Assembly: GCF_014201195.1 (NCBI RefSeq)
Contig: NZ_JACHDS010000001.1
Span: 5,518,001 to 5,582,000, forward strand
Origin: Nocardiopsis mwathae
GTDB lineage: Bacteria > Actinomycetota > Actinomycetes > Streptosporangiales > Streptosporangiaceae
Direction of reading: 5' to 3'
Length of the DNA stretch: 64,000 nt
Below are positions 36,024 to 45,531 of this stretch, one piece after another (position 1 is the first letter of the stretch; each line of letters opens with the position of its first letter). The translations under genes and the position numbers were made by a program. The notes below the pieces were generated by a model that was not told the origin of the DNA, searched no databases, and saw only the letters and a list, made by a program, of their open reading frames with translations.

Positions 36024-37001
36024 TCACAGCCGTTCCAGAAGCTCGGCCTTCTTGGCCCCGAACTCCTCGTCGGTCAGCAGGCCCTCGGCGTGCAGGCGGC
36101 CCAGCTCGCGGATGCGGTCGTAGATGACCTGGGCGTCGGTGTCCGTCCCGCCGTCCGGCCGGACGGCCCGTGCCAGGCCGGACGCGATCTCGGCAACCGC
36201 CGCCCCCGCGGTCACGGCCGCCCCCGTGTTCGCCCCCGCGTCCAACGCCGGGGCCTCCTCGCCGCCGCGCGCGGCCCACAGGTGGGCGGTCACGGTCGCC
36301 GCCATCAGCAGCGACAGCGCCTCCTCCCGCTTGCCGTCGTTGAGCAGGCAGCACAGGTTCTTCTCCGGCTTGCCGGTCGAGTCGTCGCTCGCGTCGCGCG
36401 GCACCACCCGCAGGAAGCCGTAGTTCCACCCGTCCGACGGTGTCGTCTCCACCCGCCGGATGCTCCCCAGTTCGAACTCCCGCCGCTGCAGCTTGCGCTT
36501 GGCCGCGCTCCCGTCCGACCAGCCCAGGCGCAGCGACGTGCCGTCGAAGGAAGCCGTTCCCTCGGTGGTCTGGATGTGCAGCGGCGGCGGTGGGACCAGG
36601 CCGAGCGCGACTTTCTCCGGGTTCGGGCACGCCGCGGAGCCGCCGTCCTGCTCCCGCTCCCGCATGGCGTCGACGGAGAAGGCGAGCTGGTCGGCGTAGT
36701 ACTCGGCGACCAGGTGGTTCTTGGCGTCGCCCGCCAGCAGGAACGGCTGGCCGTCCTCGGTGAGCATCGCGCCCACGGCCGCGAACGGGTCGGCCCGGTC
36801 GCGCAGCCGGAGCCGGATCTGCCACTTCTTGCCGCGGCCGCTGCCCGGAGTGAACTCCACCGCGGCGATGGCCGCCACCGGGACGTCCACCTGGGCGAGT
36901 TCCTTCAGCAGCGGATGGACGCGCCACCCGGTCGCGTACCGGATGAAGACGGTCTCCCCGTCGAACCGCCACGTGGCCTGTCTGCCGCGCAATTCGTCCA
37001 T
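36024..37001 (-). CDS. DUF4429-SHOCT domain protein
   Basis: A 325-residue cytoplasmic protein. Two DUF4429-like halves are visible, about residues 5-110 (GRQATWRFDGETVFIRY) and 135-240 (EGTASFDGTSLRLGWSDG), PH-domain-like beta structures each starting with an xxFDGxxxxI strand. The last 35 residues are a SHOCT motif (YDRIRELGRLHAEGLLTDEEFGAKKAELLERL), a short oligomerisation element. A poly-Ala linker joins them. ATG 37001 is clear. Function unknown; PH-like plus SHOCT suggests membrane association. It is convergent with the F420 gene. Confidence 0.85.
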   Translation of the reverse strand: MDELRGRQATWRFDGETVFIRYATGWRVHPLLKELAQVDVPVAAIAAVEFTPGSGRGKKWQIRLRLRDRADPFAAVGAMLTEDGQPFLLAGDAKNHLVAEYYADQLAFSVDAMREREQDGGSAACPNPEKVALGLVPPPPLHIQTTEGTASFDGTSLRLGWSDGSAAKRKLQRREFELGSIRRVETTPSDGWNYGFLRVVPRDASDDSTGKPEKNLCCLLNDGKREEALSLLMAATVTAHLWAARGGEEAPALDAGANTGAAVTAGAAVAEIASGLARAVRPDGGTDTDAQVIYDRIRELGRLHAEGLLTDEEFGAKKAELLERL

Positions 37002-37295
37002 TGGATCATCCTAGGACCGCGCCTCGGTGCCGCACCGCCGTCGGGCGCGTCGGAACGTGGCCGGATGTGGACGATTCGCCTCCCTTGGTGCCGCCCCCAC
37101 CCCCGGTGCCCCGTCCCACGCCCCCGCACGGCACCTCCGAACGCCCCACCGCGCCCGGTCGACGGCTGACGCCGCTCGATACGCTGCAAACAGCGGGACC
37201 CGCGGCGCCGTCCCCGCCCCGGCGCGGGCGGACGCGCGCGGTCCCCGCGCTCCTCTCCGTCCAGTAGGGGCGGAGTCGGCGAGAGGGAGGTTCCC

Positions 37296-38117
37296 ATGGG
37301 GATACCGCGACCGTCCGCCCTCTGGCTCCCGTTCGCGGCCGAGCTGCGCGAGGCCCGCACCGGCGCCGGCGCGTCGATCGAGCGCCTCGCCGCCGACACC
37401 GGCGCCTCACCTCAGCTGCTCGACGCCGCCGAGCGCGCCCGGCGGCGGCTGTCCCGGACCGTCGTCGCCGACATCGACGACGCCCTGGGCACGGGCCGCC
37501 GACTCAGTCGGGCGTGGGCGGCCGCCCTGCAGTACGAGGCCTTCCCGCAGACCTACACCGACCTGCGGACGCTGGAGGTGCACGCTTCGCGGATCCGGGA
37601 GTGGGAGGTCCTGAGCGTCCCCATCTACCTGCGGGACTTCGACTACGCGCGCGCCCACCGGCCGCCGCTCACCGTCGGCCGCGATCCCGTCAGCGTGGCC
37701 GAGTGGATCGAGGAGCAGCGGCGCGCCCGCGAGGTCCTGACCGGCCCGGCCGGCCCCGAGCTCGCGGTCATCATCGACGAGCCGGTGCTGTCGCTGTCCG
37801 TCGGCGGCCCGGGTGTCCACGCGGCACAGCTCGACACCCTGTGCGACCTGATCGACGCCGCGGTGGTGGACCTGCGCTACGTCCCCATGGACACGGTGGA
37901 CCACCCCGGCCTGAGCGGCAGCTTCCGCATCATGGACTTCGAGGGCCGCCCCAGTCTGGGCTCGGTCTACGGCCTGGCCGGCGTCCGCCTCGTCGCCGAC
38001 GAGGAGGACCTGCGCCACTTCGAGGTGCTGTGGGACCGGCTCGGCGACGTCTCCCGCCCCCTGACCGCCGAACGGCTCCAGGGCTTCAAGCGCCACCCGG
38101 CCGACGGAGCCGCCTGA
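37296..38117 (+). CDS. Scr1/DUF5753-type helix-turn-helix regulator
   Basis: A 273-residue regulator of the abundant actinomycete class. Residues about 12-65 are an XRE-type HTH (ELREARTGAGASIERLAADTGASPQLLDAAERA), although divergent. Residues about 85-265 are the DUF5753 sensor/antitoxin-like domain (RTLEVHASRIREWEVLSVPIYLR, then EEQRRAREVL and GLAGVRLVADEEDLRHFEVLWDRLG). These are often followed by a small DUF397 protein; none is found downstream, which is unusual. ATG 37296 follows GGGAGG. Target unknown. Confidence 0.87.
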   Translation: MGIPRPSALWLPFAAELREARTGAGASIERLAADTGASPQLLDAAERARRRLSRTVVADIDDALGTGRRLSRAWAAALQYEAFPQTYTDLRTLEVHASRIREWEVLSVPIYLRDFDYARAHRPPLTVGRDPVSVAEWIEEQRRAREVLTGPAGPELAVIIDEPVLSLSVGGPGVHAAQLDTLCDLIDAAVVDLRYVPMDTVDHPGLSGSFRIMDFEGRPSLGSVYGLAGVRLVADEEDLRHFEVLWDRLGDVSRPLTAERLQGFKRHPADGAA

Positions 38118-38234
38118 GCCGCCTGAGCGGCCGGAGCCCGGCGAACCGCGAGCAGAGCGCCGCACCGGACCCGGCACGTAGCATGATGCCCGGCGGATGC
38201 CTCTTCGCCGGAGCCACCAGAACGGAAGGTCCTG

Positions 38235-38960
38235 TTGAGCGCACGCTTCGAGGAACTCGACCGGCGTCCGACACCGATGGGCGTCATCAGCCTGCGCCGA
38301 CGGTGGGACCCGGTCTTCCGCACGGACGCCTACGAGATCAAACTCGACGACGAATACCTCATGTCCAGCCTGTTCACGGTGGCGGAGATCGAGGTGGCGC
38401 GGCTCGCGCTCGCGGAGCTGGCGGGGCGGGACGGCCTCGACGTCGCCGTCGGCGGTCTCGGCCTCGGTTTCACGGCCGAAACCGTGCTGGAGGACCCCGG
38501 CGTCCGCTCCCTGGTGGTCATCGACGCGCTAGGCGAGGTGATCGACTGGCACGAGCGCGAGCTGATCCCCGCCGGAGCCACACTCAACGCCGACCCGCGC
38601 TGCCGCCTGGTCCACGGCGACTTCTTCGCCATGGCCGCCGGCGACCCGGGGCTCGACCCGCAGGAGCCGGGGCGCCGCTTCCACGCCGTCGTCGTCGACA
38701 TCGACCACTCGCCGCGGCACGTTCTGCACCCGAGCCACGCGCCCTTCTACGAACCGGCGGGACTCCGGCGCCTGACGGAACTCCTGCACCCGGGCGGAGT
38801 CTTCACCCTCTGGTCGAACGACCCGCCGGACGAGGAGTTCACGGCCGCACTCGCCGACGCCTTCGCTGCGGCGCGCGCCGAGGTCGTCACCTTCCCCAAC
38901 CCCCTCCAGGGCCGGGAGGCCGCCAACACCGTCTACGTCGCCACCACTGCGGCGCCCTGA
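38235..38960 (+). CDS. Spermidine-synthase-like SAM-dependent protein
   Basis: A 241-residue Rossmann-fold protein. The nucleotide-binding strand is DVAVGGLGLGFTAETVLED (GxGxG, about residues 58-76), followed by VVIDALGEVIDWHERELIP (acidic residue for the ribose), RLVHGDFFAM and FHAVVVDIDHSP. The order matches spermidine synthase relatives without an obvious putrescine-binding domain, so the acceptor may differ. A TTG start at 38235 is supported by GGAAGGT 5 nt upstream. It ends just before a large palindrome that separates it from the convergent MFS gene. Confidence 0.78.
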   Translation: MSARFEELDRRPTPMGVISLRRRWDPVFRTDAYEIKLDDEYLMSSLFTVAEIEVARLALAELAGRDGLDVAVGGLGLGFTAETVLEDPGVRSLVVIDALGEVIDWHERELIPAGATLNADPRCRLVHGDFFAMAAGDPGLDPQEPGRRFHAVVVDIDHSPRHVLHPSHAPFYEPAGLRRLTELLHPGGVFTLWSNDPPDEEFTAALADAFAAARAEVVTFPNPLQGREAANTVYVATTAAP

Positions 38961-39046
38961 CCCCTGCCCCTCCGTTGATCTCGGAGATAGTGGGGTTTCG
39001 CGAGCGATTTTCACCCCGATATCTCCGAGATCAACGGAGGTAGGGG
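38961..39046. repeat. Long palindrome, copy B (GATCTCGGAGATA type)
   Basis: A perfect 21-bp stem is formed by 38969-38989 and 39020-39040, extended inward by a GGGGT/ACCCC block and outward by CCCC/GGGG with small bulges, around the 16-nt loop TTCGCGAGCGATTTTC. It fills the gap between convergent genes and is closely similar in arms and loop to 55558-55641. Confidence 0.85.
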
Positions 39047-39093
39047 ACGGCTCCGGCGCCCGGGGGGGCGGACTCCGGAGCCGTCGACCACGG

Positions 39094-40458
39094 TCAGCCC
39101 CGGCCCCGTACCCCGGCCGCACCCTCCGCCGCCGCGGCGGGTGCGGACAGACCGCCTGATCGGCCGATCAGTACCAGCCCCAGCGCGCCCACGGCGCCCA
39201 GGGCCGCCAGGGCGAGCCAGGGCACGGTGGCGGCGATCGGCGCACCGAACCCCAGCATCGCGCCGACCGCCAGGTTGCCCCCGGTGATCGCCAGGCCGGA
39301 GACCGTGTTGTACAGGCCGTAGTGCGTGGCGACCAGCCGCTCCCCGGACAGCCGGACGACCGTGTCCATCTCGAAGGGGTACACGAGCACACCGCCCAGC
39401 CCGAGGAGCGCCGCGGTGAGGAGCGCGGGCGCCACCACCAGTGCCACGGCGGGCAGGGGCGCCAGCCCCGCCGCGCGCACCGCCTCCCCGATGGGAGGGA
39501 CGGCCAGCATGGGCAGGAACGCCGCCGCCATCACCGCCAACCCGCGCGGCAGCGCCTGGGCGGCGTCCCACCGGCGTTTGGCCCAGTCGGTGATGCGGAC
39601 CTGCCCGGCGATCGCGACCAGCGCCGACACCGCGAACAGTGCGGCCACCGCGACGCTGCCGACATCGAAGCCGGGGCCGCCACCACTGCCCCCGCCTGCG
39701 CCCGCGCCCGTCGCCGCAACGGCGTCCTGCACCGTGAGCGGCAGCGCCAGGTAGATCTGGAAGTTCAGCACGTACGAACCGGCCATGGCGACGGTGAACA
39801 CCACGAAGCCGCGGTTGGCCAGGACCACCCGCCAGTCGCCCAGCACCCCGATCACCCCGGCGCGCCGGTCCTCGGACACCTCCGCGTGCCGCGCGGGCAG
39901 CGCGCGGGCCTGCAGCACCGTCAGCGCGAGGAACAGCGCGGCGGCGACACCCGCCACGGCCCGGAAGTCGACCGCGATCAGGGCCATGCCGATGAGCGGG
40001 CCGATGAGGATGCCGGTCTGGTAGAAGACGTTGAACAGCGCGAACGCCTCCACCCGCCGCGGTCCGGCGTCGGCGGCGAGGTAGGCGCGCACAGCCGGGT
40101 TGAACAGCGCGCCGGCGAAGCCGGTCGCGGCCGAGGCCAGGAGCAGCACGGGCAGCGAGTCGGCGAACCCGAGCGCGGCGAACCCCACCGTCCGCAGCGC
40201 GCAGCCGGCCAGGATCGCCGGCTTGTAGCCGAGCCGGTCGGCGATGCTGCCCCCGACGAGGAACATCCCCTGCTGGGCGAGGTTGCGCACGCCCAGCACG
40301 AGACCGACCGCCCACACCGCCATGCCCACGCTGTCGGTGAGGTGGAAGGCGAGGTACGGCATGAGCATGTAGAAGGACGTGTTGATGGTGAGCTGGTTGA
40401 TCATCAGCAGCCGCACACTGCCGTCGAAACCGAGGAACCTCCGCCAGGTGGTGATCAC
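39094..40458 (-). CDS. MFS transporter
   Basis: A 454-residue major-facilitator exporter with about 12 hydrophobic helices. The loop 2-3 signature appears as [15 protein letters not shown] (about 70-85), preceded by NLAQQGMFL. The central loop at about 200-220 and a Gly-rich external loop ([13 protein letters not shown], about 250) are visible. GTG 40458 overlaps the upstream gene stop (GTGA) and has GAGGAGG upstream, so it is translationally coupled to the cysteine-synthase-like enzyme. It probably exports that enzyme's product, perhaps a non-protein amino acid (inference). Confidence 0.85.
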   Translation of the reverse strand: MITTWRRFLGFDGSVRLLMINQLTINTSFYMLMPYLAFHLTDSVGMAVWAVGLVLGVRNLAQQGMFLVGGSIADRLGYKPAILAGCALRTVGFAALGFADSLPVLLLASAATGFAGALFNPAVRAYLAADAGPRRVEAFALFNVFYQTGILIGPLIGMALIAVDFRAVAGVAAALFLALTVLQARALPARHAEVSEDRRAGVIGVLGDWRVVLANRGFVVFTVAMAGSYVLNFQIYLALPLTVQDAVAATGAGAGGGSGGGPGFDVGSVAVAALFAVSALVAIAGQVRITDWAKRRWDAAQALPRGLAVMAAAFLPMLAVPPIGEAVRAAGLAPLPAVALVVAPALLTAALLGLGGVLVYPFEMDTVVRLSGERLVATHYGLYNTVSGLAITGGNLAVGAMLGFGAPIAATVPWLALAALGAVGALGLVLIGRSGGLSAPAAAAEGAAGVRGRG

Positions 40459-41597
40459 CGCCGCGCCTCCTCGGCGGAGGCCGCGAACGCGCGCGGGTCC
40501 ACGACCCGGGCGCAGCGCGTCCACCGGGTCACCGTCCGGTCCCGGGTGTCGCCGATCTCGTCGGGTTCGTCGAGCGGCGCGCGACCGAGCACGCCGTGCT
40601 CACCGCAGTAGTCGTCGTTGAAGACGGTGTCGAAGTATCGGTGCGGCCCGTCGGGGAAGACCGCGACGATGCGTTCGGTGGCGGGGCGGGTGCGCGACAG
40701 CCAGCGGGCCACCGTGGCGACGGCGCCGACGCTCCATCCGCCGGTCGCGTAGTGGGACGAGGCCAGGACCCTGCAGGTGGCGACCGCCTGGGCCGGGTCG
40801 ACCCAGTGCACCTCGTCGAAGGCGCCGTAGTCGACGTTGCGCGGGTGGATGCTGCTGCCGAGCCCGCGCATGATGCGGGTCCCGGCGGGCTGGCCGAAGA
40901 TGGTCGAGCCGGTGGTGTCGACGCCGATGACCCGCAGGTGCGGGCAGAACGTGCGGAGGACGCGCGCGACCCCGGCGGAGTGCCCGCCGGTGCCGACCGC
41001 GACGACGAGCACGTCGATCCGCCCCACCTGGGCGATCAGCTCGTGGGCGAGTGGTCCGTAGGCGGCGACGTTGTCGGGGTTGTTGTACTGGTCGGGGCAG
41101 AACGCCGCGGGGTCGTCGGCGAGCAGCTCGGCCACCCGGTCGCGCCGTGCCTGCTGCCAGCCCCCGGTCGGGTGCGGTTCGGTGACGGTGTGGACCTCCG
41201 CGCCGTGGGCGGCCAGCAGCCGCGCCATCAGCGGTTCCATCCCGGGGTCGGTGACCAGGCGGACCGGGTGGCCGTGGGTGATCCCGGCCAGAGCGAGCCC
41301 GAGGCCCAGCGTGCCGCTGGTCGATTCGACGATCGCGGCGCCGGGCGCGAGCCGTCCGCGCTCGCGCGCCCGCTCGACCATGTAGAGGGCGGTCCTGTCC
41401 TTGATGCCGCCGGGGTTGTGCCCCTCCAGCTTGGCCCAGAAGCCCTGCCGGGTGTCGCAGAACGGTTCGCCGATCCACAGCATGGGGGTGTTGCCGACGA
41501 CCCCGGCGGGGGTGTGCTGCGGCAGGGTCGGCGGCAGGGTGAGGAGGCGGCCGGGGCTGGTCGCGGGCATGGCCGCGCCAAGGGTGTGAGTACTCAT
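40455..41597 (-). CDS. PLP-dependent cysteine-synthase-like enzyme
   Basis: A 380-residue fold-type II PLP enzyme. The PLP lysine is K66 in [14 protein letters not shown]; this loop is one residue shorter than the usual NPGGSVKDR. The substrate loop reads ESTSGTLG instead of TSGNTG, and [13 protein letters not shown] is the phosphate-binding glycine loop. These changes suggest a beta-replacement enzyme with a non-standard substrate rather than housekeeping CysK. A C-terminal extension of about 40 residues is present. ATG 41597 is preferred; the longer frame is not conserved-looking. It forms an operon with the MFS gene behind it. Confidence 0.82.
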   Translation of the reverse strand: MSTHTLGAAMPATSPGRLLTLPPTLPQHTPAGVVGNTPMLWIGEPFCDTRQGFWAKLEGHNPGGIKDRTALYMVERARERGRLAPGAAIVESTSGTLGLGLALAGITHGHPVRLVTDPGMEPLMARLLAAHGAEVHTVTEPHPTGGWQQARRDRVAELLADDPAAFCPDQYNNPDNVAAYGPLAHELIAQVGRIDVLVVAVGTGGHSAGVARVLRTFCPHLRVIGVDTTGSTIFGQPAGTRIMRGLGSSIHPRNVDYGAFDEVHWVDPAQAVATCRVLASSHYATGGWSVGAVATVARWLSRTRPATERIVAVFPDGPHRYFDTVFNDDYCGEHGVLGRAPLDEPDEIGDTRDRTVTRWTRCARVVDPRAFAASAEEARR

Positions 41598-41731
41598 GGG
41601 TGCCTGGGTCTCTTTCGACTCAGCGTGTCGGTGACGGGACACGTCGACGTCCATGGCCGTGCGCTCGGGGCACGGCGCATGGAGGAGAAGGGTGTGCGGG
41701 ACAGGGAGTACGACCTTTTCCCGCACGGTGG

Positions 41732-41766
41732 GGACGCGCCGGGAAACCGGAAGTCCGGCGCCGTCC
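41732..41766 (-). promoter_or_regulatory. Leader hairpin upstream of the PLP enzyme
   Basis: Arms 41732-41742 and 41755-41766 form an 11-bp GC stem with one bulge and a 12-nt loop, 135 nt before the PLP gene start. It could be a leader structure of the cysteine-synthase-like operon. I could not match it to a known riboswitch class. Confidence 0.35.
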
Positions 41767-41846
41767 CGTGGCCCGGGTCACTCACCCGGGGAGCAGTGGA
41801 GGAGGGCTCGGCGACGGGCACCGAGGCCCGTCAGCCCGTCGAGTGG

Positions 41847-41867
41847 GGCGAGCACACACGGCTCGCC
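41847..41867 (-). terminator. Hairpin after the 41874-42365 gene
   Basis: GGCGAGC (41847-41853) and GCTCGCC (41861-41867) form a perfect 7-bp stem with a 7-nt loop, only 6 nt after the stop of the minus-strand gene at 41874. Confidence 0.5.
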
Positions 41868-41873
41868 GGTCAT

Positions 41874-42365
41874 CTAGACCCGCCAGGTACAGAGGGCCAG
41901 GAGAAGATGCGCGGCACGCCGCCGCCGCGTGCGTCGTTCACCGCGTGCGAGGAACGGCCGGACCGGGGCCGAAGGCGCCCACACCACGACGAGAACGGCG
42001 AGGCCGACGGCGAGCAGCAGTGACAGCGGGTTCGGGGTCGAGCCGCGCTGGTCCGCGTTGCCGTCCGTGGCGCCGACGCACTCATGGGCCTCCCCGGCCT
42101 GGTGTGCGCCGAACGTCATGGCATCGAGGGCCGGCCCCATGTTGGCGACGAATGTCGACGGCGCGGCGAGGGCGCCGTTGGACCCCTCGGACGGCGATGC
42201 GCCCACGCCCGATACCGACGCCGACCCCGTGGCCGACGGCGGCGCGTCGGCGGAGGCCATCTCCACGGCCGCCGCGGGGTGCCCGGCGGAGCAGAGCATG
42301 TGGAACACGACGGCGCACAGCAGCACCACGGCCAGTCGGCCGTATCGCGTGAGTGACGTCGTCAT
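41874..42365 (-). CDS. Small DUF6153-like membrane protein
   Basis: About 163 residues. An N-terminal hydrophobic segment (GRLAVVLLCAVVFHMLCSAGH) is followed by an Ala/Ser/Pro-rich external stretch, an HECVG motif (about 115), a second membrane helix (SLLLAVGLAVLVVVWAP) and a basic tail that ends LLLALCTWRV. This layout resembles DUF6153 proteins of actinomycetes, of unknown function. ATG 42365 is preferred; ATG 42383 is possible. A decayed paralogue with the same ending lies at 49075-49476. The histidines and cysteines might bind metal, but nothing shows this directly. Confidence 0.65.
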   Translation of the reverse strand: MTTSLTRYGRLAVVLLCAVVFHMLCSAGHPAAAVEMASADAPPSATGSASVSGVGASPSEGSNGALAAPSTFVANMGPALDAMTFGAHQAGEAHECVGATDGNADQRGSTPNPLSLLLAVGLAVLVVVWAPSAPVRPFLARGERRTRRRRAAHLLLALCTWRV

Positions 42366-42520
42366 TACCCGCACGCGCCGCATCCTACATAACGAATAAC
42401 GAGGCGGTATCGCGCCGATCACATTTCCGCGGTCGAATCGTCCGGGTAGCGGGGTGTTCACGCAGGTCGGCCGGTCCCGGCGAACTCTTGGAAGTTTTTC
42501 CGCCCCGGCCGGTGCCGGCC

Positions 42521-44137
42521 CTATTCGATCGGCACGTCCTCGAACTCCCCGAACGGCCCCGCGTCGAAGGTCACCGAACTCACCCCGGGCGGCGGGGCCG
42601 GCAGGTACAGGGACAGGTCGTTGGTGCCGTCCGGGTCCTTCAGCCAGGGGAAACCGGCCGCCTCCACGTAGTGCCGGTCGTCGCGCTTGCCCTCCTCGCC
42701 GATGCGCACGGCCCGGTAGACGACCCCGGTCTCCGGATCCACGGCGCTGAAGCCGGCGAACCGCGACCCCTGGTAGTCACCGTTTCTGAAGTGCGCGTCC
42801 GTCACGACGTTGAACTGGGTGTCGGAGGTGTTGGTGATCCGCAGGTTGGCCACCAGGTAGGCGCCGTCGCGGAAGAACGGCAGCACCTCCAGCTTGTAGG
42901 AGACGCGGCGGGTCGACGCCGTGCCGGTGCCGACGACCTCGCCGCCCGCCTCCTCGCGGAAGGGCGCGGGCGGGGCGACGGTCCCCTGCGCCCGGTCTTC
43001 GGACTTCTCGTCGGTCTCGGTGAGCTCGGTGGTCACGCGGGTCTCCTTGATCTTGTAGGAGATCTCCACGCGGCGGTTGCGGGCGCGGGCCTTCTCGTCG
43101 TCGCGCCCGCCCTCCTCGGCGATCGGCTCGGAGCTGCCGCGGCCCTCGGTTTCGTACTCGTAGTCGGAGCCGAGCTCGTCCTTGAGGAACTCGTGGACGG
43201 TCTCGGCGCGCTCCTCCGACAGCTTCCGGTTGTAGTCGTCGTCGCCCTTGCCGTCGGTGTGCCCGACGATGGTGATCGGCGGCTTCTCGGGGTCGGCGCG
43301 CTCGCGGGTCTCGGCCGCGACCTGCTTGAGGACGTCCTCGGCGTCGTCGGCCAGGTCGGCCTTGTCGAACTCGAAGAGCACGTCGGCGTTGAGCGCGACC
43401 TGCTCCTCGGTCGCCGAGGTGTCCTTCTGCACGGCGGTGCCCTCGGTGATGCCGTAGAGGTTCCAGCCGTAGCCGTCGGACACCTCGCCATCGTTCACCG
43501 GTACCACGACGGTGTCGCCCTCTTCGACGCGCCGGTAGCTCGGCGGCTCCTCGGTGGGTACCTCGCGCGGGCCGTCGGCGTCGGTGACCGGGATGCCGGT
43601 GAACGGCCCGGTCGTGCCGGGCGTGATGACGGTGATGCGCTCGACGCCGTCGGGCAGCCGCGGGTAGTGCGCCTCCATCTTGTATGCGGCGCCGCCGACG
43701 ACCGAGCCCGGCAGCTCCGAGCCGATGAGGTCGCCGTCGTCGTGTGCGGGGTAGTAGAGCCGTTGCCCCACCGGGTCGACCAGCCAGACGTTGCTCGGGC
43801 TGCGGCCCAGGATCCCGCCGGAGTAGAACTCGGTGCCAGTACTGCCGCTGTCGTTGAGAGACATCGTGGTGAACCGGAGCACCGTGCGGTCCTCGTACCG
43901 CTCCACCGCGTCGACCTCGAAGGAGGCCTCGCGCTCCTGGAAGTTGCCGAACGTCCCCTCGCGGACGAACGGGCCATCGGAGTACTCCGGCGCCGCGTTC
44001 GGCGTCTCCTCGCCGTCCTCGTCGGGACCCGGGCGGTCCCTGTCCCCGACCAGGCCGCATCCGGTGGCCAGCAGCAGCCCGGCCGTGAGGACACCGCCCA
44101 GGCGGAGCGGTGTCGCGTGCAGGAGGTGTCGGGTCAT
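42521..44137 (-). CDS. OmpA-domain lipoprotein
   Basis: A 538-residue lipoprotein. The signal peptide ends in LLATGC (lipobox, cysteine near 27). Residues about 30-215 and 370-538 are beta-rich regions without a recognised family. The middle, about 235-340, is an OmpA-like peptidoglycan-binding domain: [40 protein letters not shown] and [14 protein letters not shown], with a C-terminal NRRVEISY. The domain being central rather than C-terminal is unusual. In a Gram-positive it would anchor the lipoprotein to peptidoglycan at the membrane. It stands alone and diverges from the epoxide hydrolase gene. Confidence 0.87.
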   Translation of the reverse strand: MTRHLLHATPLRLGGVLTAGLLLATGCGLVGDRDRPGPDEDGEETPNAAPEYSDGPFVREGTFGNFQEREASFEVDAVERYEDRTVLRFTTMSLNDSGSTGTEFYSGGILGRSPSNVWLVDPVGQRLYYPAHDDGDLIGSELPGSVVGGAAYKMEAHYPRLPDGVERITVITPGTTGPFTGIPVTDADGPREVPTEEPPSYRRVEEGDTVVVPVNDGEVSDGYGWNLYGITEGTAVQKDTSATEEQVALNADVLFEFDKADLADDAEDVLKQVAAETRERADPEKPPITIVGHTDGKGDDDYNRKLSEERAETVHEFLKDELGSDYEYETEGRGSSEPIAEEGGRDDEKARARNRRVEISYKIKETRVTTELTETDEKSEDRAQGTVAPPAPFREEAGGEVVGTGTASTRRVSYKLEVLPFFRDGAYLVANLRITNTSDTQFNVVTDAHFRNGDYQGSRFAGFSAVDPETGVVYRAVRIGEEGKRDDRHYVEAAGFPWLKDPDGTNDLSLYLPAPPPGVSSVTFDAGPFGEFEDVPIE

Positions 44138-44309
44138 GGGGGGCGTACTCCACAGGTCGGGGGATCGGGGAATGGGCGGGTGGCGATGCAGGTCCGGGCA
44201 CGTGCCGTACAGCCACGCGACCGTACCGGCCGGCCATTCTCCGCGTCCAGTGGAAAAGGTGGCCGATCACGGACATCAAGTGTCCGCAATCGTTTCTAGG
44301 GTCAGGGCC

Positions 44310-45494
44310 ATGGAATCCAGGGAGAACCCGATCACCCCGTTCCGGATCGACATCCCGCAGGCGGACCTCGACGACCTCGCACGGCGGTTGGAGCACACCC
44401 GCTGGCCCGAGGAGCCGCCCGGCATCGGCTGGGACCACGGGATCCCGGTCGGGTACCTCAGGGAGCTGGCGGAGTACTGGCGCACCCGCTACGACTGGCG
44501 GGAACAGGAGCGCAAGCTCAACGAACTCCCGCAGTTCACCACCGAGATCGACGGGCACGGCGTGCACTTCGTCCATGTCCGATCGCCCGAGCCGGACGCG
44601 GTGCCGATCGTGCTCACGCACGGCTGGCCGAGCTCGATCGTGGAGTTCCTGGATGTGATCGGCCCGCTGGCCGACCCCCGCTCCCACGGCGGCGACCCGG
44701 CGGACGCGTTCCACGTGGTGGTGCCGTCGCCGCCGGGCTTCACCCTGTCCGGTCCGACCCGCGAGACGGGGTGGACGGTGCGGCGGGTGGCCGAGGTGTG
44801 GGCCGAGCTGATGCGCCGCCTCGGCTACACCCGCTACGTCGCCCACGGCGGCGACTTCGGTGCGCTGGTCTCGCGCGAACTGGGGCTGATCGACGCCGAC
44901 CACCTGGCCGCGATCCACCTCACCTCGGTCTTCTCCGCCAGTCCGGCACCTGAGGACGCCGACATGTCGGTCGAGGCGGAGCGGCGCAGCGTCGAGAAGG
45001 CCTACCGCTACGAGTACGAGCTCGGCGGGTACGCGGGGATCCAGGGCACCAAGCCGCAGCTGGTCTCCTACGGGCTCACCGATTCGCCGGTCGCCCAGCT
45101 GGCCTGGATCGCCGACGGGTTCAAGGACTGGACCGGCGCGACGAACGTACCCGAGGACGCCGTCGACCGCGACGCGCTGCTGACCAACGTCATGCTCTAC
45201 TGGCTCACCGGAACCGCCGGATCATCGGCCCGGTACTACAAGGAGGGCATGGACACCTGGGGCGAGCCGGAACCGGACTCGCCGGTGCCGACCGCGGTCG
45301 GGGTGTTCCCGCACGACATCGCCCTGCCGATCCGCAGGCTCGCCGAGCGGAACCACAACATCGTCCGGTGGACCGAGTTCGACCGCGGCGGCCACTTCGG
45401 CGCGATGGAGGAACCCGCCCTCTTCACCGCCGACATCCGCGCCGCCTTCCGCGCGTTCCGTGAACCCCGAGGGGCCTGGGCGCCTGCGCTCTGA
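44310..45494 (+). CDS. Epoxide hydrolase (EHN family)
   Basis: A 394-residue alpha/beta-hydrolase with the N-terminal EHN domain ([26 protein letters not shown]). The oxyanion region is [12 protein letters not shown], the nucleophile aspartate is in [11 protein letters not shown], and the catalytic histidine is in [12 protein letters not shown]; tyrosines of the cap lie in RYYKEGM. It hydrates epoxides to diols, in detoxification or secondary metabolism. ATG 44310 gives the normal family start. The gene ends in a hairpin (45472-45514) shared with the convergent reductase gene. Confidence 0.9.
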   Translation: MESRENPITPFRIDIPQADLDDLARRLEHTRWPEEPPGIGWDHGIPVGYLRELAEYWRTRYDWREQERKLNELPQFTTEIDGHGVHFVHVRSPEPDAVPIVLTHGWPSSIVEFLDVIGPLADPRSHGGDPADAFHVVVPSPPGFTLSGPTRETGWTVRRVAEVWAELMRRLGYTRYVAHGGDFGALVSRELGLIDADHLAAIHLTSVFSASPAPEDADMSVEAERRSVEKAYRYEYELGGYAGIQGTKPQLVSYGLTDSPVAQLAWIADGFKDWTGATNVPEDAVDRDALLTNVMLYWLTGTAGSSARYYKEGMDTWGEPEPDSPVPTAVGVFPHDIALPIRRLAERNHNIVRWTEFDRGGHFGAMEEPALFTADIRAAFRAFREPRGAWAPAL

Positions 45495-45514
45495 GGAGCG
45501 AGGTGCCCAGGCCC
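45472..45514. terminator. Bidirectional terminator hairpin
   Basis: Arms 45472-45491 and 45496-45514 pair almost completely (GGGCCTGGGC-G/A-CCT...GCTC) with a 4-nt loop. It overlaps the end of the epoxide hydrolase and lies between convergent stops, so it can serve both strands. Confidence 0.6.
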
Positions 45515-45531
45515 GGGGAGGGAGGTCGGGT

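Noticed and set aside
41732-41766. SAM or cysteine riboswitch before the cysteine-synthase-like gene
   Set aside because: Only a single hairpin is visible; no conserved riboswitch core was found.
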